From Halobaculum sp. MBLA0147 (GTDB lineage Archaea; Halobacteriota; Halobacteria; Halobacteriales; Haloferacaceae): a stretch of DNA of 64,000 bases. Below are positions 1 through 9,448 of the stretch, in pieces. The position numbers and the translations under genes are program-made. Numbering within the stretch: position 1 is the stretch's first letter; the number at the start of each line of letters is the position of its first letter. Below the pieces are notes generated by a model that ran no database searches, was not told the origin of the DNA, and was given only the letters and a program-made list of their open reading frames with translations. The stretch lies in NCBI RefSeq assembly GCF_041361345.1, contig NZ_JBGKAD010000004.1, positions 162,511-226,510 on the forward strand, in the 5' to 3' direction.

Positions 1-33
1 TTTGAGACTGGACTCTGATGGACATGTACGAGT

Positions 34-2058
34 ATGGCAGAGCATCAGCAACTGGTTGATGGCGATACTCTTACTGACCGAGGCCGAGATATCGTGTATT
101 CGTCTCTCCCGGACGTGATCGATAACCCCCGTGATATCACGGAGTACGGCTTTCGCGACTACTATGACCTCCTCGGGGTTGCCCCGTCAGCCACTGCTGA
201 CGAGATCAATACAGCGTTTCGGGAAGCGGTTTTAATCTTCCACCCACGGAGATCGGACTTCGAGTACGCTCGGGACATCTTCGATCAGTTACAGACAGGG
301 CGCGACATTCTGACAGACGAAGTAGATCCCCCGCAAGGGACCTCGTCACGTGAGGCATACGACACACTCGGACACTATCGGTATTTGCTTGAATCGTCGA
401 TCAACATCGAGATCGGGTATGATGTCGAGTATACACCAGTTGATACGTCGCGGACTCTCGCATCACACCCATTGCTAGAAGGAGCTCAGGAGGTGAAGGA
501 CGGCACAGAGTCTACTGAATACCCCACAGCAGAGAGTGAACAGCGGGCTGACGACACGCCGCAGCCCAGTGGACAGGCGGACACACAGTCGACCGCAACT
601 CAGTCCTCACCAGCAGACACGACCGCACAGAGACAAGCAGAGCCCGGTGAAACTCAAGAACCTGATTCCGGCGGTTCCACACCCGACGAGGAAACTCCAT
701 CTCCGTCTCAGGGTGACGGCAGTGCCAGTCCTTCGGACGACACGGACCCGTCAACTGTCCAGCACGCGGCGATGCGCGAGGCGGAGGGAGACACACAACA
801 GTCTCGGTCTCGGTCGGATACTGGTGGGGAATCGTCCCGAGTATCGGCATCTGATGATACTGGACCGGACACGAGATCGTCGCCAGCCCAGACGCTTGGT
901 GGACGAGAGGCACCACCTGAGTCGCAACAGGACGATACGTCGTCGGTTCAGCGCACACCACACGGGACGGCTGCAACGGGCGCTGGTCGGTCCACAACTA
1001 CCTCCCAGGGGCAGTCATCAACCACACGACGAGATTCAGTCGGGACACCACAGGGAAGCGCCTCACCAAACCCAGGGAGCGTGACAGCTCAGGCGGCAGC
1101 CCGCCAAGCGGCCAGTACAGCCCATCCATTCGGAACGCCAGTGACGACATCACGTAAGCCGTTGCTCTCGCCGAAGGAGGACGAACGAGCGATCGACGAT
1201 GATCAAGAGCAACTGACAAATGGCGCGATCTACCAAACTCCGTCCGAGATTGATCCGACGGCACAGGGCGTCTCTGGCCTCTCACTTGCGAAACTAATCC
1301 GTCGCCGCCTCATCTACTCAGCCGGGGGCGGTGCACTACTCGGTGCAGTCTTGTCGATTCTCGAGGCCATCCGTATCCTCCCGACGACAGCGGTCACTGG
1401 GGTTCTCCTCGTTTTTGGCGCGGTGGTATTCGCCCTCCGCTATCGTCGGTTGCAGGATCGATCAGTAATCGAACTCCACTGGACAGCGACGGATAGCGAC
1501 CGACTTGTCTCGCAGCCACAACTCGGGCTGTTTGCGGTCGGTGGTGTCGGCCTCGCAAATCTCCTACCGCTGGTGACAGTTCGGGCACATCCGTGGACAT
1601 GGGCAGTGATGGAATTGGTCGCGCCGAGTCAAAACGTCGGTACGCCGTTCCTCACCCAGGGGACACTCGGGATGCCCAGTGTGACAGCGGCGCTCAACTT
1701 TGGCGGGGCACTGCTCACGCTCTTGGCAGTGCCGGCTGGAGTCCTGACGATACACTATCCAGCGATGCAGGTGTGGCAACAGTACTCCCCGGTCGATCCA
1801 GTCGGGGGCCCAACACCACTCCGAGTGATTCGCTATCCGTGGATCACTGAGGGCTTTCTTGCGTCTGGGGCAGCTGCTGTTGCCGTGGTTGCGAGTTATG
1901 TGATTGCGCCGGTCTGGACTGGTATCCAGCCTTCACCGCGGATTGCCCGGTCTCTGGTCGGTATGACTGGCCCGCTCACGACTGGGGCGATCGTGAGTGT
2001 TCTCAGCACTCTCCTCGTTGCTGTAGTGCTCACTGCGGCCCGTACCGTCGAGTCCTAG
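34..2058 (+). CDS. Membrane protein with degenerate J-domain
   Basis: Protein of 674 residues. Residues about 42-75 (DYYDLLGVAPSATADEIN, then FHPRRSD) match a DnaJ J-domain, but the Hsp70-activating HPD triad reads HPR (H70, P71, R72), so stimulation of DnaK ATPase is doubtful. Residues about 150-410 are a disordered Ser/Thr/Gln/Asp-rich linker. Residues about 425-674 hold roughly six hydrophobic segments, so the C-terminus is membrane-embedded. It is the first gene of the pilus-like locus, and its role there is inferred only from position. The start at 34 leaves little upstream sequence to judge the promoter. Confidence 0.8.
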   Translation: MAEHQQLVDGDTLTDRGRDIVYSSLPDVIDNPRDITEYGFRDYYDLLGVAPSATADEINTAFREAVLIFHPRRSDFEYARDIFDQLQTGRDILTDEVDPPQGTSSREAYDTLGHYRYLLESSINIEIGYDVEYTPVDTSRTLASHPLLEGAQEVKDGTESTEYPTAESEQRADDTPQPSGQADTQSTATQSSPADTTAQRQAEPGETQEPDSGGSTPDEETPSPSQGDGSASPSDDTDPSTVQHAAMREAEGDTQQSRSRSDTGGESSRVSASDDTGPDTRSSPAQTLGGREAPPESQQDDTSSVQRTPHGTAATGAGRSTTTSQGQSSTTRRDSVGTPQGSASPNPGSVTAQAAARQAASTAHPFGTPVTTSRKPLLSPKEDERAIDDDQEQLTNGAIYQTPSEIDPTAQGVSGLSLAKLIRRRLIYSAGGGALLGAVLSILEAIRILPTTAVTGVLLVFGAVVFALRYRRLQDRSVIELHWTATDSDRLVSQPQLGLFAVGGVGLANLLPLVTVRAHPWTWAVMELVAPSQNVGTPFLTQGTLGMPSVTAALNFGGALLTLLAVPAGVLTIHYPAMQVWQQYSPVDPVGGPTPLRVIRYPWITEGFLASGAAAVAVVASYVIAPVWTGIQPSPRIARSLVGMTGPLTTGAIVSVLSTLLVAVVLTAARTVES

Positions 2059-2359
2059 CCCACTCAATCGCGTCGTGAGAGATCACATCGGATGCTCAAA
2101 ACCTCGTTGACAACTGAAACTGTGAGGGTTCACTCACCCTCAGTCACGCAGTCCCGTTCTACTGCCGGCACGAACTGCAAACGATCTGTATGGTTTTGAT
2201 CGACCCCTCCCAACCACTAGATTCTCCGCCTGGTTATCACACATCTGCCACCCACCCACAAGAACTATCAGACATCACCGTCATTCGTATATACGCACAC
2301 ATCAGACACCATGCAAAGCCCACTGTTCCCCCCAGTGAGGCCTTTCCAAGCCCTAACAC
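2059..2359. other. Intergenic region with hairpin and TATA-like palindrome
   Basis: No convincing gene. A 7-bp hairpin (TGAGGGT at 2123-2129, ACCCTCA at 2136-2142) follows the first gene and may be a transcript end or processing site. The palindrome CGTATATACG at 2286-2295 is the best TATA-like element for the next gene and would leave a leader of some tens of bases. Confidence 0.4.
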
Positions 2360-4990
2360 ATGGCAAAGAGTCCACGCCACTCAGATCCCGAGGACAACTG
2401 CGATAGCGATAGCGATCAGCCTCAGTCCGTGACTTCTCAAGATTCATCGGCCACTCCAGCATCGGCAGTGGATAAACTCGCTGCCGTCGTCGCCGCGCTC
2501 ACCGATAGCGAATACCCTCTCGGCGAGAGCGTCCAGGCGGCGTTGACGTACAGCACTCCGACAGACCAAGCGGAGGCACTCGGCATCAACGTGTGGTCAT
2601 GTCCGGCGTGTGGAGAGACGGCATCCTCAGTCGACGATATTCTCGGCCATTTCGCCGCTAACGACGACGATCACCCCCATGAGTCTGAAGCGATGTTCAA
2701 CGCTCCACTGAGGGGGCTCAAGGATGACGTCGTCGTGGCCGTCCTCGTCCCACCTGACCGTCTGCCGACGCCGGTCCTCCTCCCAGCAGTCAATCATAAG
2801 GACCGAGACGACCCGGTCGTTCTGTATGGGGAGTTCCTCCACCGGACGCTATCCCCGTTCCCGCCGACTGAGACGAACCCGTTCTCTGCAGCGGTCCCAG
2901 CGCAGGCTGACTACATCGAGACACATGTCGCAGCAAAGTTGGATGACGCACTTGAGGGGATGAGTGCGCTCCTGACAGCGACACAACTCTCACCGAGTAC
3001 AGACACAGCTCGCACACTTGCTGACCTCCTTGACGCCGGTCGGAATCGCCTTGAGAATGATCAGCCACTTCGCGAGTACGCCGACATAGACAAGGACGCG
3101 ATTCCTGCGATTGAATCCGAGAAAGGAACAGAGACCGAGGCGACCGCAGGGACGCTCACTGATACTACGGACACAGGACCCGGTCCAGACACTAGTGCGG
3201 ACAACACAGACGCCGCTCCCGAGGCAGGCGCAGGTGACGCAGCAGCATCTCAACACATGGCAACCGAATCCACTTCATCCTCACAAGAGGCAGAGGACCC
3301 AGACATGTCCGATTCATCGACCGACAACACCACCGGCGAGACACCCGCAGATGAGACTAATACCAGCGCCGACACAGACGAGTTGAACCACTGGGGGTAC
3401 GAGTGTGAGACCCTGTTGTGCCCGTTCTGCGAGCAGTCCGTGACGGCAGATCCAGTCTCACTTGGCCGCCATCTCAAGAAGGCGCTCCGACGTGACCACA
3501 CTGATGTCACAGCCACCTCTGGAGAGCTTGAGTTCTCCGAAGAAGTGTTCGGCGGAGTCCACCGAGTAACACTCCCGAATACCCCCGAAGCGGCGTTTAC
3601 AGGCTACGACGCAGACGGTAGTCTCCAGGTCCTCGTCACGCTAGCAAACCCACTCCAAGAGCCAGCCGATATGGCCGATCTCGGCCGCGGCGACTTCAAT
3701 TGGGAGGCTCACCCACCGGAAGCTCACCCAGAAGGGAGCGCTCTCACGGCGCCACCGCAGTACAAGGCATATGAGAACGGTGAGTTCACAACCACACAGG
3801 ATTCGGAACAGACGTTTGAGTGTCCGACCTGTGGTGACCGACGAGAGTACCATCCGCTGATCACGCACATCATGCGATCCGGCGATCACGATGTCAACCC
3901 CCACGTTCGCACACTGCAAGGGTATAGTGATGAGGACGGACTTGGGGGTGCGGCGCTGCCAAACCCGTTCCGAGCAGAGGCAGGGGCGCGGCCAGTACTC
4001 AGGTGGGACGCCGACACCATCACGGCAGAGATCAATACAGATGCCGAAATCGCGCCGTCTGCGACCCCCTATCCAGGCCGCGACACCGTCGACAGGCATC
4101 CCCGCACCGAGTTCATCACACTCTCACGTCGAGATGACACCACTCCCGACCCAGACAGCGAAGAAACCACTCCCGACGAAGACCCCACAGATGAGGGCGG
4201 GCAAGAGACACTCGACGACGTCGCGGAGTCAACTGACGGGACAGAGGGCGCACATGCTACGGATGCGCCCGGCAGCACCACGGGAGAGCCTGACCGAACA
4301 GATGAACACGTCGCGGCAAACGCGCTACTCGCTCGCGACAGCCTGATGGTACACGACGGGTTCACCGGTCCGAACGCACCCACACTGGCGACTGCCGCTG
4401 AGGCCGCCGATCTCCCAGAGGTGTTCGTCGAGACGAAACATCAAGAGCTCACGGGTGATGCACTCGACGATCACTTCGATCCAGAGTTGGTGGCGGACCT
4501 GCGGGAAGAGATCGCAGATGTGACCGCCAACAGCTCACCGATCGAATCAACTGCGCCCCCGATGGAGTCACTCCCGGATGGGATTGACTCGTTCGACTCC
4601 CTCAAACACAAACTTGGAGAGATCCGCGATGTCAACCGAAAGGAGTCAGAGACAACGGAGGCGGCAGGCGGTGCGGCAGCCCAGACCGTGGTTGACACGG
4701 ACTCTGATACGCAACCCACTGCAACCGCTGCGGGACACGCCCAGTCGACCGAATCAACCACCAACACAGAGACATCGGCGACAGGCCAGCAAGACAGTGC
4801 CGCCCAGACGAAGGAAGACCCCGTCAGATCGGGCGACGACCGGCTTCAGGATGCAATCGAGACAGCTGAGCGCCTCCTGACGATGGCGGAGGACAAGCAA
4901 GGGATGAGTGATGAGCGCCTGCAGGATGTTGGAAAGGCAGAAGCGAGTGTTCTCAACGCAGTCCTCGATCAACTCAAAGAAGAGCCCTGA
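2360..4990 (+). CDS. Acidic protein with three CxxC zinc-finger-like modules
   Basis: Protein of 876 residues, not assigned to a known family. Three similar modules each carry a CPxC pair followed by histidines: CPAC at C81/C84, CPFC at C354/C357 and CPTC at C488/C491, with trailing motifs such as GHFAANDDDHPH, GRHLKK and THIMRSGDHD. This resembles C2H2 zinc fingers. Long Asp/Glu/Thr/Ser-rich linkers separate the modules. The C-terminal 50 residues look helical and may form a coiled coil. It lies in the + strand pilus/secretion locus. Nucleic-acid or protein binding is inferred from the fingers only. Confidence 0.75.
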   Translation: MAKSPRHSDPEDNCDSDSDQPQSVTSQDSSATPASAVDKLAAVVAALTDSEYPLGESVQAALTYSTPTDQAEALGINVWSCPACGETASSVDDILGHFAANDDDHPHESEAMFNAPLRGLKDDVVVAVLVPPDRLPTPVLLPAVNHKDRDDPVVLYGEFLHRTLSPFPPTETNPFSAAVPAQADYIETHVAAKLDDALEGMSALLTATQLSPSTDTARTLADLLDAGRNRLENDQPLREYADIDKDAIPAIESEKGTETEATAGTLTDTTDTGPGPDTSADNTDAAPEAGAGDAAASQHMATESTSSSQEAEDPDMSDSSTDNTTGETPADETNTSADTDELNHWGYECETLLCPFCEQSVTADPVSLGRHLKKALRRDHTDVTATSGELEFSEEVFGGVHRVTLPNTPEAAFTGYDADGSLQVLVTLANPLQEPADMADLGRGDFNWEAHPPEAHPEGSALTAPPQYKAYENGEFTTTQDSEQTFECPTCGDRREYHPLITHIMRSGDHDVNPHVRTLQGYSDEDGLGGAALPNPFRAEAGARPVLRWDADTITAEINTDAEIAPSATPYPGRDTVDRHPRTEFITLSRRDDTTPDPDSEETTPDEDPTDEGGQETLDDVAESTDGTEGAHATDAPGSTTGEPDRTDEHVAANALLARDSLMVHDGFTGPNAPTLATAAEAADLPEVFVETKHQELTGDALDDHFDPELVADLREEIADVTANSSPIESTAPPMESLPDGIDSFDSLKHKLGEIRDVNRKESETTEAAGGAAAQTVVDTDSDTQPTATAAGHAQSTESTTNTETSATGQQDSAAQTKEDPVRSGDDRLQDAIETAERLLTMAEDKQGMSDERLQDVGKAEASVLNAVLDQLKEEP

Positions 4991-5090
4991 TCCAAGGGGA
5001 CACATTTGGGCGGCCTCTCGTCTCGCTAGTATCGATTCCGGACTTTTTATGTGGCACGACGCAGTGACTCTGGTTAACTAAGTGGTCAGG

Positions 5091-6692
5091 ATGGCAGGGG
5101 ATAATCAATCGACAAGTCTCATCCAAGGCGGCGCTGGGACACACGTCAGTCCATTCGTTGTCCCGGCCGACGGCGAATCTGCGTCAGAGCCAGACCGGTT
5201 TTCACCAGACCTCACCGATAAGCCGTGGCGGTCGCTCACGTCAGCCACCGTGACAAGCGCTGCGACTCAGCCGAAGTCGTCGACACAGACCTCAAGCCAC
5301 GTTGCTGCTTCACACCAGGGCGATCACTCGCGGTATCTTGTCTCTGACTCACCACCAGCTCGGTCCACAGGCCCCTCGGGGCAGAGCAAAGCTCTAGTGA
5401 TCCCCAGTGACATGGACACACCAGCCGTTACAGCGACACCAGGCCGTCCGTCACACGTGGTGACACCAACTGGCACACTACTGGTGACAGATGGCGGAAC
5501 TAGGCAGAGCGCTTTCTGTGCACCCACAGGTAAATCACGGAATTCCCACTGCGGGCCCGCAAGACGTTTCCACCCTGATACACAACGACTCACTACGACA
5601 GATCCAGTAGCATCCAGAGAAATGTCCGTAGATCCACATCCACAGTCACCATCGCTCTTGCCAGTCCAGGTTTTCGCCGATCTCCCCGAAGTTACCCCGG
5701 ACAACCTACCAGTCCCACAGGACGACGAAACGAATCCCGCAGCACAGGAGACACCGACACAGGCGCCTGCGCGGACATCTGACCGTGATCAGACGGTCAT
5801 CGATACAACAGATACCGAAGGTCCAGCCAGCCCGCCTGCACCGACAGAAAGCAGCACAGGACCCAGCCAACAGCGGGAGTCCGTTTTGAAGCACGAGGCA
5901 GAACAGCATCTGCCCCCGTCGTTCAATGTCTCGGAGACGCTACCTACAACAACAGACGGTGGAGGGGAGCTGGAGGTTGACGATGCCACGCGGGAGCCAG
6001 AACTGGCGCAGCCTAGTGGTGACACGACAACCGCGATGCGGCCTGCCGAGGAGCCAACACAAGACGCCTTTCAGACGAGCCTCAACCAACTCAACAACAC
6101 GTTCAAACGGGGCGGGCTAGAGCCGGGGTCGATTGTGTTCATCTCTGGTGATGACCCAGCGGGAGACCTCCTACACAGGTTTGTCCCTGAAGACGGGTCG
6201 ATGCTGTACTTCTCTGCCGGCGCCACCGAACATCAAGTGACGACACGGCACAGTGCAATCGTCGACTCACTGACGTCCCTGTCGGTCCACTCAGTCCTTG
6301 AAGAAGCTGATCCAGTCGAGACCATCTCCAGCATCGCAGAACAGACAGTGACGTCCGAGAGTGTCATCGCAATCTCACCGCTTGATCTTCTCGATCTGTC
6401 AAAACAGAACATCGCACGACTCGCCCAGCGACTTCACCGCGTCGCTGAGGCTACAGGCTCGGTCGTGCTAATGCACGAACTGGACGATAGTGGGGTTGCG
6501 AAGAAGGTACTCGACGGCCAGGCGTCGCTCACGTTGCGCGTGATCCCACACCACGACTCACAAGCCCCGGCTGAACTCCTGATTCAAGGATACGGCCCGC
6601 AGTATGCGATCCAAGGAGACAGCATCACAGCCTTCGAGATCGATGAAGAGGCCTATCGGCTCACTACCAACCGAGACATCGCGAATCTCTGA
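5091..6692 (+). CDS. RecA/KaiC-like (ArlH-like) protein with degenerate P-loop
   Basis: Protein of 533 residues from ATG 5091; a GTG nine bases upstream is possible. An AT-rich TTTTTAT box at 5044-5050 is the likely promoter. Residues 1-330 are disordered Pro/Ser/Thr-rich sequence. The C-terminal 200 residues fit a RecA/KaiC fold (GGLEPGSIVFISGDDPAGDL, then a hydrophobic strand ending LYFSAGATEH, then VIAISPLDLLDL). The P-loop position reads SGDDPAGDL, lacking the usual GK[ST], so ATP hydrolysis is unlikely. Its place directly before a PilB-type ATPase parallels ArlH beside ArlI in archaellum operons, suggesting a regulatory partner. Confidence 0.6.
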   Translation: MAGDNQSTSLIQGGAGTHVSPFVVPADGESASEPDRFSPDLTDKPWRSLTSATVTSAATQPKSSTQTSSHVAASHQGDHSRYLVSDSPPARSTGPSGQSKALVIPSDMDTPAVTATPGRPSHVVTPTGTLLVTDGGTRQSAFCAPTGKSRNSHCGPARRFHPDTQRLTTTDPVASREMSVDPHPQSPSLLPVQVFADLPEVTPDNLPVPQDDETNPAAQETPTQAPARTSDRDQTVIDTTDTEGPASPPAPTESSTGPSQQRESVLKHEAEQHLPPSFNVSETLPTTTDGGGELEVDDATREPELAQPSGDTTTAMRPAEEPTQDAFQTSLNQLNNTFKRGGLEPGSIVFISGDDPAGDLLHRFVPEDGSMLYFSAGATEHQVTTRHSAIVDSLTSLSVHSVLEEADPVETISSIAEQTVTSESVIAISPLDLLDLSKQNIARLAQRLHRVAEATGSVVLMHELDDSGVAKKVLDGQASLTLRVIPHHDSQAPAELLIQGYGPQYAIQGDSITAFEIDEEAYRLTTNRDIANL

Positions 6693-6820
6693 GACCGTTA
6701 CTCCCCTCAGGAACTCACATCTGCGGCACCGCTACTGCGGATCACACGATCAGACGGAGACTGAAGTCACAGACACCAACCAGCCGATTTATACGCTCCT
6801 AGCACACATACGGAAGCAAG

Positions 6821-9448
6821 ATGTCATCGGATTCGAGAGGCAACGCCACCCAGCGACGAGACACGTCTCGACAGGAACAGCGGGCAGTCCACGGGACGGC
6901 ACACGGGATTCACTACAATGGAGTGATATACGGAATCCCCGAAGATGTCAGTGATCACTTCTTTACAATCACCGCCGATGAAGCAGACCAGTTCGAAAAC
7001 TTCGATATCGGCGAACAAACACTCACCACCCAAGAAGACCTCGAACACGCGATTCCTGACGAGGATAAACCTCGACTCAGAGAGCGGGAGCGGTACTGGG
7101 TGAACAAACCCTACGCTTTCGTCGTGATCTGTGAGGACCGGATCACAGAAGAATTCCGGTACTTCGTCATTGAACCGGCGCTGACCGAGACCCAGCGCCA
7201 AGCAAAAGACTTCCTCTCATCGAAAGCGCGGTCGGCACTCGAGACTGACGAACTCGATATGGACGCCTCGCCGAAGGAGCGTGCCCGCGCGCTCCGCACG
7301 CAGGTCCTCCAGCTACTGCGCCGGTATCAGATGATTGACCGGGCTAACTGGAACAAGAGTTCCGGGGTGCAGGACTTCGAGGACCTCCTCCAGATTTATC
7401 GTGATGACTCGGCGAGCTTCTCAACACGGCTCCAGACTATCGCGGGGCACCTCCTTGACGGCGGCAACCCGACACTGTCTCAGACCACGAAAGAAGCACT
7501 CATCCATACACTCGAACGGCAAGCCTCGTCAGCGATCGGTCCATCAAGCGACATCGACGACGTTGCGTACCCGACACACGACGACGGCTCAGTCGTCCAG
7601 TTCAACCGGACAGATGTGTCTCGGATCATGCACTACCTGATTCGGGACAACATCGGATTCGGCAAGCTTGAAGCGATCTTCCAAGACGAGCTAGTTGAAG
7701 ACATCCACGTGTCCGGCTATAACTCGAATGTACTCGTGTCGCTTGGCCGCCAATACGAGGGCGACGTGATCACAAACGTGGAATTCGGGCAGGCAGATCT
7801 CGACTCGTGGATTCAAACGAACGCCGAGGCAGCAGGAAAGGGAATCTCACGTCAAGACCCCACAGTTGACGCGGAACTCTCTGATGGCTCTCGCGTGAAA
7901 CTGACCTTGGGCGAGGAGATCACCGACGGTGGCTCAAACTTCACGATCCGGAAGTTCTCGGAAGTCCCCCACACGCCGGTGGACCTCGTCTGTTGGGACA
8001 CCTTCTCGCTTGACGAGATGGCGTATCTCTGGCTCATGGTCGAACAGGGCGCGAACATCATCGTCGCTGGGGGAACTGCCAGTGGGAAGACGACGACGCT
8101 CAACGCACTGTCGCTGTTCGTCGACGCTCGCGAAAAGGTGCTCTCAATCGAAGACACGCGGGAGATCGAGATTCCACACGTCCACTGGACAAAGTACGTC
8201 ACTCGCGAAGGGAGTGCGAGCGCAAGCACAGACACAATCGGCCACGGCGATCTCGTCAAAGGCGCACTCCGCGAACGCCCAAACAACATCATCCTCGGCG
8301 AAGTGCGTGACGAGGAGGCGACGGACCACCTATTCGAAGCAATGAGTACTGGCCACCGAGGGTTGACGACGTTCCACGCTGACAGTGCCCAGACACTGGT
8401 CAACCGATTTATCGACAATTACAACGTCGCCCCCTCGCAGGTGCCGACGCTCGACCTCCTTATCATCCAGTCTGAGGTGACGATGGACGGGCAGAGCGTT
8501 CGGCGCGCAGAGCGCATTCAAGAGGTGTCTCAGGTGTCGACTGAAGGCGATCAGAAAACGCTCAAAGGCGATGAGCCGTTCTACTGGACTCCAACTGAGG
8601 GGCACGTTCCCAACGACCTTGACACAGACCTGATGGCAGAGGTCCGCGAACATCGAGGCTGGACGCAAGAGGGGCTGGAGAAAGAACTCGAAACCAGAAA
8701 GGCAGTCCTCGCGTACCTGATCGACAACGACATTCGCTCGTATCAGGACGTGGCCGCGGCACTCCAAGGCTACACATTCGCACAAGAGAGCTTGCTCGGG
8801 GAGATCGGCGCTGGGACATTCGCTGACTCGGTCGACATGCTCCACAACTTGCAGTATATCGATATTGACATCCCGGAGAGCAAAGAAGCGAAGACAGAGC
8901 GGCCAGAAGACGACGAGATCAAACAAACTGCGAAGACTGTCCTCAACGAGAACGAAGAGATGCTGTCCGCAGCTGCCAGTGTAGCCGGCGACGGGTTCGA
9001 TCCTGTCGTCGACGAGGTCACTGGTCGGATGCGCGAGGACCTTCGCGCTCGCCACGCCACCAGAAAGACACCACATCAAGAAGAGCCCACAGCGGAGAGC
9101 GATGATGGGGGGACACAGCCGGCCGACGATCCCGGCCAGCTCGAAGCCGACCACCGCCCAGAACCAACAGGCCGGCTTGATGATCAAATAGTAGCGGAAG
9201 CCGACGACGAGGCAACGACCGCCACCCAGCGCGAAAATGGTCATGCATCGGCTGACACCTCGTCCGATACCAACGGCGCCACCGAGGCAGTGGCCGGCGC
9301 GGGTACCAACGGGGCACAGTCATCGAGCGCGGCTAACAACGGGCACGAGTCGGACACGACGGCTGATACAGAAGAAATCGTTGAGGCGAACAGCGAGGAG
9401 GCAACTGAGAACGCTGACGCTGATAGACCTGATCCCAATGGCAACTGA
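6821..9448 (+). CDS. PilB/TadA-family type IV pilus assembly ATPase
   Basis: Protein of 875 residues. It is a GspE/VirB11 superfamily ATPase expected to power pilin assembly at the cytoplasmic membrane. Walker A is GGTASGKT at residues 417-424. The Asp box (SIEDTREIEIPH), the Walker B region (NNIILGEVRDEEATDHL, about 485-500) and the His box (GHRGLTTFHADS) follow in the usual order. An N-terminal domain of about 300 residues and a disordered acidic C-terminal tail (from about 745) extend the usual core, as in haloarchaeal PilB proteins. A TTTATA box lies near 6787. The stop overlaps the start of the membrane-platform gene by 11 bases, so the two are co-expressed. Confidence 0.93.
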   Translation: MSSDSRGNATQRRDTSRQEQRAVHGTAHGIHYNGVIYGIPEDVSDHFFTITADEADQFENFDIGEQTLTTQEDLEHAIPDEDKPRLRERERYWVNKPYAFVVICEDRITEEFRYFVIEPALTETQRQAKDFLSSKARSALETDELDMDASPKERARALRTQVLQLLRRYQMIDRANWNKSSGVQDFEDLLQIYRDDSASFSTRLQTIAGHLLDGGNPTLSQTTKEALIHTLERQASSAIGPSSDIDDVAYPTHDDGSVVQFNRTDVSRIMHYLIRDNIGFGKLEAIFQDELVEDIHVSGYNSNVLVSLGRQYEGDVITNVEFGQADLDSWIQTNAEAAGKGISRQDPTVDAELSDGSRVKLTLGEEITDGGSNFTIRKFSEVPHTPVDLVCWDTFSLDEMAYLWLMVEQGANIIVAGGTASGKTTTLNALSLFVDAREKVLSIEDTREIEIPHVHWTKYVTREGSASASTDTIGHGDLVKGALRERPNNIILGEVRDEEATDHLFEAMSTGHRGLTTFHADSAQTLVNRFIDNYNVAPSQVPTLDLLIIQSEVTMDGQSVRRAERIQEVSQVSTEGDQKTLKGDEPFYWTPTEGHVPNDLDTDLMAEVREHRGWTQEGLEKELETRKAVLAYLIDNDIRSYQDVAAALQGYTFAQESLLGEIGAGTFADSVDMLHNLQYIDIDIPESKEAKTERPEDDEIKQTAKTVLNENEEMLSAAASVAGDGFDPVVDEVTGRMREDLRARHATRKTPHQEEPTAESDDGGTQPADDPGQLEADHRPEPTGRLDDQIVAEADDEATTATQRENGHASADTSSDTNGATEAVAGAGTNGAQSSSAANNGHESDTTADTEEIVEANSEEATENADADRPDPNGN

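Noticed and set aside
2190..2432. 80-codon open frame overlapping the zinc-finger gene start
   Set aside because: Proline/histidine-rich composition unlike neighbours, and it overlaps a well-supported gene in another frame.
9237..9437. N-terminal extension of the PilC-like protein
   Set aside because: It would read 200 bases out of frame through the 3' end of the ATPase gene. ATG 9438 gives a typical start (MATDDSN).
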